Positions 48,185 through 56,245 of a stretch of 64,000 bases of DNA are shown here, piece by piece. A program made the position numbers and the translations under genes. A model generated the notes under the pieces. The model was not told the origin of the DNA. It ran no database searches and was given only the letters and a program-made list of their open reading frames with translations. Origin of the DNA: Candidatus Eremiobacterota bacterium (GTDB taxonomy: Bacteria > Vulcanimicrobiota > CADAWZ01 > Ess09-12); the NCBI GenBank assembly GCA_031082125.1, contig JAVHLM010000020.1, forward strand, positions 1-64,000. Reading direction: 5' to 3'. Positions within the stretch are counted from its first letter, which is position 1. Every line of letters starts with the position of its first letter.

Positions 48185-49369
48185 ATGAAGAAAACTCTGA
48201 CAGAGGACAGGATCACGCTGCTGCTCATAGAGGATCAGGCAGGCATTGGAGAAGCCGTTCGATTGATGGTATCCGGCGAGAGCGACATCTCTTTTCACTA
48301 CTGCAGGCATGAGGATGAAGCAGTCTGCCTCGCAGGCGGGATAGCGCCCTCAGTCATCCTCCTGGGCACTGTCATGCCGGAAATTGATGGCTTGACGCCG
48401 ATCACCTACTACCGGGATAATCCTGCGACTGGCGACACGCCTATAATCATTCTTTCAGATCAGGATAATCCTGAGGTAAAGGCCCGGGCCTTTACCCTCG
48501 GGGCAAGCGACTATCTCATCAAGATGCCTGACCGCAGGGAGTTTCTTGCCCGGATCCGTTATCATTCGAGGGCTTACTGCAACCTCCTGCAGAGAAACGA
48601 GGCCTACCACGCTCTTGAAGCGAGCCGGAAAGCTCTTGCTGATGAGCTTGCAAAAGCAGCAGAGTATGTAAGAGCATTGCTCCCTGATTTTCTCGATGGA
48701 CCGGTGAAGACATGCTGGAAGTTCATCCCCAGCAGGCAGCTTGGCGGCGATTCTTTCAACTATCACTGGATAGATGATGAGCACTTTGCCATATACCTTC
48801 TGGATGTGAAAGGGCACGGAATCGGAGCGACACTGCTTTCCCTCGCCGTGATGAATATCCTCAGGGCGCAAAAACTGCCGGGTGTCAATTTCCGTCATCC
48901 CCACGCAGTCCTGAGAGAGCTGAACGAAGCCTTCCAGATGGATCAGCACAACAACCTGTTTCTGTCTCTATGGTACGGAGTGTATAACCGATCTCTGCGC
49001 ACCCTGGTGTGCTCAAGCGGCGGGCATCCCCCGGCACTGCTCATCACGGGAGCACAGGAGGGAGCTCTCACTGTCCGGGAGGCATCGAGCGAGGATTTGA
49101 TTATTGGTTTTGCTCCTGGTGAAGAATACAGGAGCGTCTCCTTTTCAGTCGGGGAAAATGAGAGGCTTTATATTTACAGCGACGGGGCATACGAAATCAA
49201 AAAAGCCTCCGGAAGCTTCTGGACCATAGAGGAGTTCATACAGGCGCTTATCCTGGCCCGCCGGTCCGAGGTGCCGGTTCTGGATGCCATGCTCGCTCAG
49301 GCCCGCGCCATCAAGGGCAACGATCTCTTTGACGATGATTTTTCCCTGCTGGAAGTCCAGTTCTGCTGA
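48185..49369 (+). CDS. RsbU/SpoIIE-type phosphatase with pseudo-receiver
   Basis: 394 residues from ATG 48185. N-terminal receiver fold (ITLLLIEDQAGIGEAVRL ... TPIIILSDQDNPEVKARAF ... YLIKMPD), but the phospho-acceptor is missing: VILLGTVMPEIDG has Gly61 where relatives have Asp. Coiled linker (residues 130-170), then a PP2C/SpoIIE phosphatase domain: LGGDSFNYHWIDDEHFAIYLLDVKGHGIGATLLSL with metal-binding Asp residues, SSGGHPPALLI, YIYSDGAYEI and a closing DDFSLLEV. Such enzymes dephosphorylate STAS antagonists; the STAS protein at 9433 is a candidate substrate. The GemA-like gene follows after 19 nt. Confidence 0.88.
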   Translation: MKKTLTEDRITLLLIEDQAGIGEAVRLMVSGESDISFHYCRHEDEAVCLAGGIAPSVILLGTVMPEIDGLTPITYYRDNPATGDTPIIILSDQDNPEVKARAFTLGASDYLIKMPDRREFLARIRYHSRAYCNLLQRNEAYHALEASRKALADELAKAAEYVRALLPDFLDGPVKTCWKFIPSRQLGGDSFNYHWIDDEHFAIYLLDVKGHGIGATLLSLAVMNILRAQKLPGVNFRHPHAVLRELNEAFQMDQHNNLFLSLWYGVYNRSLRTLVCSSGGHPPALLITGAQEGALTVREASSEDLIIGFAPGEEYRSVSFSVGENERLYIYSDGAYEIKKASGSFWTIEEFIQALILARRSEVPVLDAMLAQARAIKGNDLFDDDFSLLEVQFC

Positions 49370-49388
49370 TCGCCCGCGGAGTGATTTT

Positions 49389-49763
49389 ATGGGTATAGAT
49401 AATAAAAAGCTGGCCGTCATCCATATTCTGAAAAAAGAGCTGAACCTGGATGACGCCGAATACAGGGACATTCTTGAGCAGGCAGCGGGCGTGAGAAGCG
49501 CAAAGGATCTGGATGAGGCAACATTCAGGCAATTAATGAGATACTTTGTCCGCAGCAAATATTACCGGATCAATCCCCTTGGCCTTACCTTGAAACAGAA
49601 GCTCTATATGAAATATATTGCCCTGGAGATGGGCTGGGATGAAGCTCACCTCACCAATTTCATCCACAAGTATTACCATAAGTCCGGTGTTGATGAGCTC
49701 ACAAGAAAAGAGGCCGCAAAGGCGATTGAATCTCTCAAGAACGCGAGGCAGCATCAAAAATAG
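49389..49763 (+). CDS. GemA/DUF1018-like (phage Mu gp16-type) protein
   Basis: 124 residues from ATG 49389 (GGAG 8 nt upstream). The pattern VIHILKKELNLDDAEYRDIL then AAGVRSAKDLDEATFRQLM, and later KYIALEMGWDEAHLTNFIHK and LTRKEAAKAIESLKNAR, is that of DUF1018, known from phage Mu GemA/gp16 and chromosomal relatives. The role is unknown, with reported effects on host gene expression. No other phage gene is present. Closeness to the phosphatase gene suggests a shared transcript. Confidence 0.75.
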   Translation: MGIDNKKLAVIHILKKELNLDDAEYRDILEQAAGVRSAKDLDEATFRQLMRYFVRSKYYRINPLGLTLKQKLYMKYIALEMGWDEAHLTNFIHKYYHKSGVDELTRKEAAKAIESLKNARQHQK

Positions 49764-49816
49764 CTGCAGCCGCCCGGCATGTCCCTCTTTATTAACAAAA
49801 TGATAACAATAATCCC

Positions 49817-49845
49817 TTTACTCCCGCTGCATATCCTATTATAAT
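49817..49845 (+). promoter_or_regulatory. sigma-70-like promoter of the 49888 gene
   Basis: TTTACT (49817-49822), 17 bp, TATAAT (49840-49845). Leader about 35 nt with GGGGG-A-type ribosome site before ATG 49888. Confidence 0.6.
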
Positions 49846-49887
49846 GGTAAGTAGTGCTGATACCAGGCATGACAGGGGGAAAAAGCG

Positions 49888-51465
49888 ATGAATATCAATT
49901 TTGATCCGAACAGTCCGAATGCTTTCAATCCCGCGGTGAATCCGCCGGTAAAAACGCCTGCTGCCGCCGCCGAGCCGAAAGACGGCTTCGTTCAGTCAGC
50001 CGGGGGAGATGAAGGCACACAGAAGCACAAGCTTGTCATGCTCCAGATAGACGGCCTTTCAAGACCGGCGCTTGAAAAAGCCATGGCCGACGGATATGCT
50101 CCCCACCTCAAGGCCATGATCGAAAATGGCTCACACATAATGCGCTCTTTCAGCTCCGGCATCGCCGCGGTCACCGTACCCATTCTCTCCTCAATTTTCT
50201 ACGGGATCGAGCTTCCCGCAAATGACTGGTATGACAAGCGGCAGGGCAAAATGATAGATTCCATAGCCACAGAGCAGAGCATCCAGGAGGAATTGGCCAG
50301 GAAAGGCCAGTCCGGCATACTTACCGGCGGGGCTGCCTATTCAAGCCCTTTCAGCGGCGGAGCTGAAGAGACCGGGGCAGTGGTCAGCGTGCTCAAGCAG
50401 GAGGCAAAAGAGCACGGCTACATAAAGACTTTTCTCAAGGAAGCGAAAAAGGAGATATCGCTGCTGAAAAAGGGGGGCTACAGCCTTACCAGGGCGGGAT
50501 GGCATGTGGTAAGGGATATTTTCAAGCTGAGCCGGAAGCTTATCAAGGCAGGTGAATTTAATACCGCCACGGACAGGCTCGGCACCATCCTGATGTCACT
50601 CAATGAGAATGTAATTCCCCAGGTGGCCACCGAGGGAATCAAAAAGGCCATCGATGACCATAGGCCCACTGCCTACGTGGATTATGCAGCCTATGACGAG
50701 CAGGCCCATTTTTTCGGCCCCGAATCCAAGGATGCCTTTCTCGCCCTGAAAGAAATAGACGGCCTCATCGGGCAGATAATGGACAAGGCTTCCTCGAGCG
50801 GGGACAAGTATGATGTCATTGTATTTTCGGATCACGGCCAGACCCCGTCGAGCCTGTTTAACAAGCTCTATGGCAAGCCGGCGGGAGAAGTCATCAAGGA
50901 CCTCGCCGAGCAGTGCAACCCCTCGGGATATGAAAGGGGAGACATAGAGTTCTCCGATGCCTATTCGCTGGGCGATATCTATTTCACCAAGGACAAGAAC
51001 AAGGCAGTCCAGATCCGGGAGATAGAAAAGAAGTTTCCCGGTTTCACCGATAAGCTTGTCGATCATCCCGGGATAGGCCTGGTCGTCACCAGAGATAATG
51101 ACTCATATGTCATGAGAGGCAAAGAAGGCACTTTAGTGGTTGACAGGGAAGCCCGGGCAGTGAGGCAGGATGGCTCAAGCCCTCTTGCCCATTTCGGCGA
51201 TGAAGAGCTGCTCAGGAAGCAGATATCGAGCTACATGAACCTTCCACAGACCGGTGACATAGTCATCTTTGGCGAGTATGACGGTGAAAAAGTCGTTGAT
51301 TTCAACAAAAAATATTCCCTTGCCTCCCTCCATGGCGGAATCGGCGGAAACCAGACGAAGCCTTTCATCCTGACCGATCCCGCCCTTCCCCTGGCCCGGA
51401 AGGAGATAGTAGAAGCCACGGACCTGAACAAGCTCTACCATGATAATGAGGATCACATAGGGTGA
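49888..51465 (+). CDS. alkaline-phosphatase-superfamily phosphodiesterase (nucleotide pyrophosphatase-like)
   Basis: 525 residues, no signal peptide; residues 1-45 are Asn/Pro/Ala-rich and disordered. The phosphodiesterase fold starts at KHKLVMLQIDGLSRPALEKA (metal Asp). The expected nucleophile Thr lies in SSGIAAVTVPILSSIFYG, followed by later metal ligands in YVDYAAYDEQAHFFGPES (Asp/His) and VIVFSDHGQTP (Asp-His), and a closing LASLHGGIGGNQ (His). Family enzymes split nucleotide, glycerophosphate or phosphonate esters. A helical insert at about residues 170-240 is unusual. Cytosolic location is implied unless another export route is used. Confidence 0.85.
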   Translation: MNINFDPNSPNAFNPAVNPPVKTPAAAAEPKDGFVQSAGGDEGTQKHKLVMLQIDGLSRPALEKAMADGYAPHLKAMIENGSHIMRSFSSGIAAVTVPILSSIFYGIELPANDWYDKRQGKMIDSIATEQSIQEELARKGQSGILTGGAAYSSPFSGGAEETGAVVSVLKQEAKEHGYIKTFLKEAKKEISLLKKGGYSLTRAGWHVVRDIFKLSRKLIKAGEFNTATDRLGTILMSLNENVIPQVATEGIKKAIDDHRPTAYVDYAAYDEQAHFFGPESKDAFLALKEIDGLIGQIMDKASSSGDKYDVIVFSDHGQTPSSLFNKLYGKPAGEVIKDLAEQCNPSGYERGDIEFSDAYSLGDIYFTKDKNKAVQIREIEKKFPGFTDKLVDHPGIGLVVTRDNDSYVMRGKEGTLVVDREARAVRQDGSSPLAHFGDEELLRKQISSYMNLPQTGDIVIFGEYDGEKVVDFNKKYSLASLHGGIGGNQTKPFILTDPALPLARKEIVEATDLNKLYHDNEDHIG

Positions 51466-51507
51466 GAGCTGCACTGGCTTCTTCATTCATGCGCAGGGTA
51501 ATGAGAA

Positions 51508-51542
51508 CAGATGGAATCCCCGGGAATCCCGGGATACATCTG
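51508..51542. other. hairpin after the phosphodiesterase gene
   Basis: CAGATG ... CATCTG encloses CCCGGG-aat-CCCGGG, giving a GC-rich stem 43 nt past the stop. No T-run; possibly a factor-dependent end or part of the next gene's leader. Confidence 0.45.
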
Positions 51543-51626
51543 CATCGTAAAAAATAAGCTGCCGCCGCGAAACAAAATTGCCTTTCCGCAGTCTAACAGG
51601 TCATCACCATAAGAGGAGGAAGCACT

Positions 51627-52574
51627 ATGAGGTGGAAATTCTTCGTCTGTTTTTTTCTCGGGGCAGCGCTCTGCCTGGCTATAATGGCGCCGATATTCTC
51701 CGATGACAAAGACGGGTTCCCGCAACAGATAGATGCGCTGAATGACCAGATCCAGATTGGCAATCTTCTCACCGGGCTCTATCTTACCGATGCACAGGTG
51801 GCAGAGATTATTCCTCTTTCCAGGCGGGCCGGCGCCCTGCGGGAGAATGTCCGGAACCTGAGGGACTCGATGGTGAAGAAACACGGCGCAAAATATGTCA
51901 GTCTTCTCACCACCATGAGGGAAGAGATTTTCAAAACCGGCGATGCCTCTGAGGAGTCAAAAAAGGCCTTCTTCAATGTGGAATCGCAGGTCCGGGACAA
52001 GAAGAAAGAAATGAATGAGGAGCTGCAAAGCCTCAATAAGCAGGTGCAGGCCATCCTCACCGACAACCAGAAAGTTATCGTGGCCGAGTATCAGCCCTGC
52101 GTGGTGCCTGTCCAGAGCATCACTCACCCGGAAAGGATCGGGGCCTCGCCTGACAACTCCGGCGTGATAAAGCACCTGGAGGACATAAGAGAAATCAGCG
52201 GGGAGGACTGGCCGGAAAAAAAGGCCGCGATCCTCGCCAAGCTCACGGTCAAGCTTAAAAACAAGCTCATGAAGGACGAGGTCCCGTCCATGCTTGAGAA
52301 GATAGGCGCGGTAATGGAAGAAGCCCGTGCAATGAGCGCTGATGAGTTTGAGCTGGAAAAGGAAAAGCTTGCCGCCAGGGTAGTGCCCGCCCATGAAAAA
52401 GAGAGCTTTGACTCGGCGCTCAAGTGGAAGATTGATAAGTTCCTGCTCCACAAATCTTTTGCAGAAGTGGCGGAGATGAAGTCGGGTTACGACAGGACCG
52501 CAGCCCGCGGGCGGCAGAAGGACAAGCCCGCATATCAGAAAAAAATCCGCCCGGTGAGCTCTCCCGAGCCCTGA
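51627..52574 (+). CDS. exported helical protein, Spy/LTXXQ-like N-terminal part
   Basis: 315 residues; AAGAGGAGG precedes the ATG. Residues 1-25 are a signal peptide (VCFFLGAALCLAIMAPIFS). The rest is almost entirely helical: GLYLTDAQVAEIIPLSRRAG then RENVRNLRDSMVKKHG and RDKKKEMNEELQSLNKQVQA, ending AILTDNQKVIVAEYQPC. The L-T-x-x-Q-like 'LTDAQ' and 'LTDNQ' spots recall periplasmic Spy/CpxP chaperones, but the protein is twice as long and has one CVVPVQS segment in the middle. Assignment is tentative. Converges on the 52641 gene. Confidence 0.6.
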   Translation: MRWKFFVCFFLGAALCLAIMAPIFSDDKDGFPQQIDALNDQIQIGNLLTGLYLTDAQVAEIIPLSRRAGALRENVRNLRDSMVKKHGAKYVSLLTTMREEIFKTGDASEESKKAFFNVESQVRDKKKEMNEELQSLNKQVQAILTDNQKVIVAEYQPCVVPVQSITHPERIGASPDNSGVIKHLEDIREISGEDWPEKKAAILAKLTVKLKNKLMKDEVPSMLEKIGAVMEEARAMSADEFELEKEKLAARVVPAHEKESFDSALKWKIDKFLLHKSFAEVAEMKSGYDRTAARGRQKDKPAYQKKIRPVSSPEP

Positions 52575-52640
52575 ACAAAGTAAAAGAGGCACCGTGTGTG
52601 CCGGATCCCTTCACCCCTGGGAGGTGCTCAGAAGGGCCAT

Positions 52641-53342
52641 TTATTTCAGCGTGAATGTCACGTTCAACCAGCGCCTCCGGTCGGCCGGGATATCCCCCGG
52701 GTACTCGGTCCACTTCCCGTCATGCCGCTTTACCTTCGACAGGTCGAGGGCAGGCCACGCAACGCGCAGCAGGCGCTCTGCATCTGCCGGGGCCTTCACC
52801 TGCATCCGGATGCCGTCAAAGGGGACGATCCCGTCGAAACGCAGCCGGCCTTTCTCCTCATAGCGGGCCGACCACTGCAGGCGCACGCGATCCGGCGCCG
52901 GGAAGCCGATGATGCGGAACACATTAGCGGTCAATTCGGGCGCATCATTGCCGTAGTATGCCTCGAATGATGCCGCCTTTTCGTCGAATACCATATCAGG
53001 AAGGCTTACAAGCGCGGGGAGCGGGCGGATCGGCACGATACCGCAGTCAGGCGCAAGGGCTCCATCCTCGCCTGAGCGCTCATCGACCATGATCTCAAGG
53101 GAGAGCATTACATGGGGCGCCTGCCCATAGACCCACTGCTTCTTTTCCTGCACCCAGTCCTCCGTCACCACGATCATCTCAAACCGCGCAGACTGAGGGT
53201 CATATGTCCTGCCATCAACCACCAGGGCACTCCTGCGGCTATCTGATTCCTTATGCGTCGCCCGGGCTTCCTCTGCGGCGGCACCGCCCGCGGAGAAGAG
53301 ACTCAGCACCGCACCGATTAGAATCACTGTGAGAAACTTCAT
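52641..53342 (-). CDS. exported protein of unknown function
   Basis: 233 residues from ATG 53342 (AAGGAGG 8 nt upstream). Signal peptide LTVILIGAVLSLFSAGGAAA. The mature part looks beta-rich with Trp and aromatic residues (RFEMIVVTEDWVQEKKQWVYG; APHVMLSLEIMVDERSG; RVRLQWSARYEEKGRLRFDG; RRRWLNVTFTL). No family recognised. It follows the ParE-like gene by 13 nt and may share its transcript; several start-like and frame-overlap ORFs on the other strand are shadows. Confidence 0.6.
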   Translation of the reverse strand: MKFLTVILIGAVLSLFSAGGAAAEEARATHKESDSRRSALVVDGRTYDPQSARFEMIVVTEDWVQEKKQWVYGQAPHVMLSLEIMVDERSGEDGALAPDCGIVPIRPLPALVSLPDMVFDEKAASFEAYYGNDAPELTANVFRIIGFPAPDRVRLQWSARYEEKGRLRFDGIVPFDGIRMQVKAPADAERLLRVAWPALDLSKVKRHDGKWTEYPGDIPADRRRWLNVTFTLK

Positions 53343-53355
53343 GTATCTTTCCTCC

Positions 53356-53604
53356 TTACCGCAGAAACTCATATTTTCGGTGACCATGGAGGATTCTTCT
53401 CATCTCCACGGCCTTGCCTTTGATAACATAGAAAACAAGATAGGTTCCCACTATCAGTATCCGATAGCCCATTCGCCGCAGGCGCAGATCTGCAGGTATC
53501 TTGCCACTTTCAGGGTAATCCTCCAGGCTCGAGATGGCCCTGTCTATATCATTCAATAGTTCTGCCGGTGCTTCAGGCCTGTCCACACTGATATATACAA
53601 GCAT
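53356..53604 (-). CDS. ParE/RelE-type toxin, probably 5'-truncated, no antitoxin
   Basis: 82 residues from ATG 53604. C-terminal two thirds fit ParE: YISVDRPEAPAELLNDIDRA, IPADLRLRRMGYRILIVGTYLVFYVI and MRRILHGHRKYEF (the closing R-I-x-H-x-R). The frame upstream continues KDPLAEKDLGDM, the expected first helix, but runs into a TGA that overlaps the 3' end of the nucleotidyltransferase gene; no start codon exists there. The first strand of a normal ParE is thus missing. No antitoxin gene flanks it. Confidence 0.65.
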   Translation of the reverse strand: MLVYISVDRPEAPAELLNDIDRAISSLEDYPESGKIPADLRLRRMGYRILIVGTYLVFYVIKGKAVEMRRILHGHRKYEFLR

Positions 53605-53624
53605 ATCGCCCAGGTCTTTCTCCG

Positions 53625-54380
53625 CTAGAGGATCTTTTCAACCAGATCAATATCGGAGGGTTTATCGACATCCATGGCGATTTCCGGGTGACTGCTGATG
53701 ATGCCCCTGCACCGGCATTTCAGCAGCGCGCTTATTTTATTTTCAACCCGGCCTATGGTGAGAGTTCCCAGCAGAATCCCTGAAAGTATCTCCCATCCCC
53801 ATAGCGATGCGAGACGGAAGACACTCCGGCGGGACTCCATGACCATTTTCAGGTTCTGCCATTTTTCCCGTATGGTGCTTCTCTTGAAGAGGAACATGCT
53901 GCTCCCGGTGAAACGGCCTTCTTTGAGCCTCACATAAATCCATTTCCGGGCGGGGAATTTTTTTTCTATATCCTTCTTCTCCACAAAGGGGTAGCATATA
54001 TCGATCCCGTCGGGGCACGATGAGATGAACTCTTCCAGCATCGCTCCGGTGACCAGGGGAAGGTCAGAGGTTATCATCAGGATGCGCTCGCTCTGCTGCA
54101 GCGCATCAATTCCCTTCAGAATGTTCTCTGTTTCGTCTTTTCCTTCGGGCAGCAGGAAGTCCACGTCCTTTGAACAATGCAGCTGAGTGAAACATTCGGG
54201 ACCCACCAGCGCTATCTTCCCTATGCTGCGGCACTCCCGGAGAGCCCTGATAATGTATGAAACCATAGGGGCTCCGTGGATCGGGAGGAGCGCCCTGCTG
54301 GTGACACCCTTGCACGATTCACCGAACTGCGCTCCGAGCCCGCCCCCTGCGATGATTATCGAGTCTGCCTGCATAGCCAT
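53625..54380 (-). CDS. MobA-like nucleotidyltransferase, copy A
   Basis: 251 residues from ATG 54380 (GGGGAG 7 nt away). Nucleotide-binding start MQADSIIIAGGGLGAQFG, then KGVTSRALLPIHGAPMVSYI (Lys and G-x-P of the family), metal-site Asp in RILMITSDLPLVTG, and a C-terminal IAMDVDKPSDIDLVEKI. NTP_transf_3 enzymes move NMP to a sugar phosphate or cofactor. A long hydrophobic-rich helical insert (SLWGWEILSGILLGTLTIG) is shared with the divergent copy B. Both lie within 200 bp back to back; roughly one third identical. Confidence 0.82.
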   Translation of the reverse strand: MAMQADSIIIAGGGLGAQFGESCKGVTSRALLPIHGAPMVSYIIRALRECRSIGKIALVGPECFTQLHCSKDVDFLLPEGKDETENILKGIDALQQSERILMITSDLPLVTGAMLEEFISSCPDGIDICYPFVEKKDIEKKFPARKWIYVRLKEGRFTGSSMFLFKRSTIREKWQNLKMVMESRRSVFRLASLWGWEILSGILLGTLTIGRVENKISALLKCRCRGIISSHPEIAMDVDKPSDIDLVEKIL

Positions 54381-54566
54381 CTCAACACTCCCCGGGCTTA
54401 CCTCTGCACTGACCGCTGGAATATGGAAAGTGCCGCCTTTACTCACTTAGTGTACTATATCGAGAAGATGAAATCAAGATCGGCATTCCTTCACCTCCAT
54501 GGGGAAGGGTAAAGATGGGCACCGGAAGAAGTCTTGTGGAAAGTATTTCTCGGGAAACACAGTGCC

Positions 54567-55337
54567 ATGCAGACGGATGCCATAGTTCTTGCCGGGGGAA
54601 GGACCGGAGGGCTTTTGAAAAGGCGGGGAGAGACAGACTACAAATGTTTCCTGTCAACAGGAAAAGGCAGCCTTCTTGAAGCTATGGTAAATTCCCTCAA
54701 AGGATGTGACCTTGTCAGCAGTATCCATGTCCTTGCCCCTTCCTCGCTGAAAGACCTCATCGCAATTGAAAATATTGACAGCGTCCATGGCAAGGATTTA
54801 CCGGTTATTGAAGGCATCGTAAGCCTCCTGGAGCACCTCGGCCGGGAAAGCAATCACCGCAAGGACAGATATCTCATCTGCGCTTCCGATCTTCCCTTCG
54901 TTTCCTCAAGGGGGATAAGAGATTTCCTGAAATTGTGCCCCGGGGGCATCAACCTCTGCCTCCCCGTGATTGAGAAGAAGGATTTTTTCAGGAGGTTTCC
55001 CGGCACGATAAAATTTCCCGTGCCCCTGAAGGAAGGCTCGTTCACTGCCGGGGGAGTGCTCCTGCTCCAGGGACAGGGGGACATTGGAAGATTGAAAGCG
55101 TTCATGCAGAAGCTCTTCGACGCCAGGAAGAACCTGCCTGAACTGCTTGGAATGCTGGGAAGGGGCTTTGTATGGAGATTTGTCACGCACTCGCTCTCAG
55201 TCTCAGATATTGAAAAGAGGATTGAGGTGCTCTCGGGGATGTCCTGCAGGGCAGTGAGAGGATGCGACCCTGCCCTTGCATTTGATATAGACAATATTCT
55301 GCATTTTATACAGGCAAAAAGATGCATAAGGGTTTGA
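54567..55337 (+). CDS. MobA-like nucleotidyltransferase, copy B
   Basis: 256 residues from ATG 54567. A TTG-started form 11 codons longer is possible but less likely. Opens MQTDAIVLAGGRTGGLLKRR; metal Asp in YLICASDLPFVSSRG; helical insert LLGMLGRGFVWRFVTHSLSV; closes LAFDIDNILHFI. Same order of blocks as copy A, including CPGGINLCLPVIEKKDFFRR against CPDGIDICYPFVEKKDIEKK. Its 3' end overlaps the UlaG-like gene by 16 nt, so the two products are likely made together. Confidence 0.85.
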   Translation: MQTDAIVLAGGRTGGLLKRRGETDYKCFLSTGKGSLLEAMVNSLKGCDLVSSIHVLAPSSLKDLIAIENIDSVHGKDLPVIEGIVSLLEHLGRESNHRKDRYLICASDLPFVSSRGIRDFLKLCPGGINLCLPVIEKKDFFRRFPGTIKFPVPLKEGSFTAGGVLLLQGQGDIGRLKAFMQKLFDARKNLPELLGMLGRGFVWRFVTHSLSVSDIEKRIEVLSGMSCRAVRGCDPALAFDIDNILHFIQAKRCIRV

Positions 55338-56059
55338 CAGTCACCTATATCGGCCATGCCACCACTTTGATTTCCATGGGAGGCACGGCGATTCTTACCG
55401 ATCCCTGGCTTGGAAAAACATTGTTATTCCTGGAAAGAAGAAGGCTTCCTGTGTGGGAACAGGAGATGGTAAGGAACGCTGATATTGCGGCAATCTCCCA
55501 TGAGCACCCTGACCATTTTGACCTGCGGAGCCTCGGGTTGCTCTCCAGGAAAACTACAATTCTTGTACCCGAATTGCTGGTCAAGGACCTCAGGAAGCTG
55601 GACTTTGAAGACGTCAGACCTGTAAAAGAATGGGACAAACTCGCCATCCACGGGCTTGAGATAGAAATTGTGCCTGTTCCTCACCGCTCGAGAAAAAATC
55701 TCGGGTATGTATTCAAATCTTCAGGGAATGTGTTCTTCGCAGGCGATATGGCCCCCTCATCAGCATACGGTGAAATCCTTAAAAAGCTTCCGGGAATCGA
55801 CATCGCGCTTATGCCGGTGGGAGGCTTTGCCTTTGGGCCGGAATTCCTGAGAAATCACCTGGCCATTAACGAATTGTGCGAGGTTTTGAAGGGTATGAAG
55901 CCCAGAGCGGTTATTCCCATTCACTGGGGGCATAACCCGATCTTCCCGTTCATGGAAAGATTGGAGGGCACTGGAGAAATGCTCAGGAAAAGGCTCCGGG
56001 AAGTCTGCCCGGAAGTGGCGACATCTCTTTTAAATGAGGGAGAGTCATACCGATTCTAA
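55322..56059 (+). CDS. UlaG-like metallo-beta-lactamase-fold hydrolase
   Basis: 245 residues. TVTYIGHATTLISMGGTAIL then TDPWLG opens the fold; metal motif HEHPDHFD (H-x-H-x-D-H) follows, and later ligands lie in VPVPHRSRKNLGY, VFFAGDMAP and AVIPIHWGH. The Gly-H-A/S and 'IHWG' features are those of UlaG/YycJ-like or NAPE-PLD-like lactonases and phosphodiesterases acting on small molecules. Overlap with copy B of the nucleotidyltransferase suggests that one enzyme forms and the other cleaves a nucleotidyl or phospho-ester compound. Substrate unknown. Confidence 0.88.
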   Translation: MHKGLTVTYIGHATTLISMGGTAILTDPWLGKTLLFLERRRLPVWEQEMVRNADIAAISHEHPDHFDLRSLGLLSRKTTILVPELLVKDLRKLDFEDVRPVKEWDKLAIHGLEIEIVPVPHRSRKNLGYVFKSSGNVFFAGDMAPSSAYGEILKKLPGIDIALMPVGGFAFGPEFLRNHLAINELCEVLKGMKPRAVIPIHWGHNPIFPFMERLEGTGEMLRKRLREVCPEVATSLLNEGESYRF

Positions 56060-56245
56060 GGATAAACGCAAGGAACGGGTGGAGTCCCGCTTCAGCCGCT
56101 CTTGTCATTTAAGATATGCGCGCACATGCGTTGCCCCCGCCGGGAGGGCACCTCTCATCCCCCTCGTAGTGCAGCTTGCCGGGGAACCGTTGCTGCCGGC
56201 GTGGAATGATGATATCATATATCCTGATCCGCTCAGGAGGTGCTC
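56060..56245 (+). other. intergenic leader of the 56246 gene
   Basis: GCGTTGCCCCC-G-CCG-GGAGGG (56128-56148) is shared in part with the nested hairpin at 13836-13857. A palindromic GATGATATCAT lies at about 56207-56217. No clear -35/-10 pair. Confidence 0.35.
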
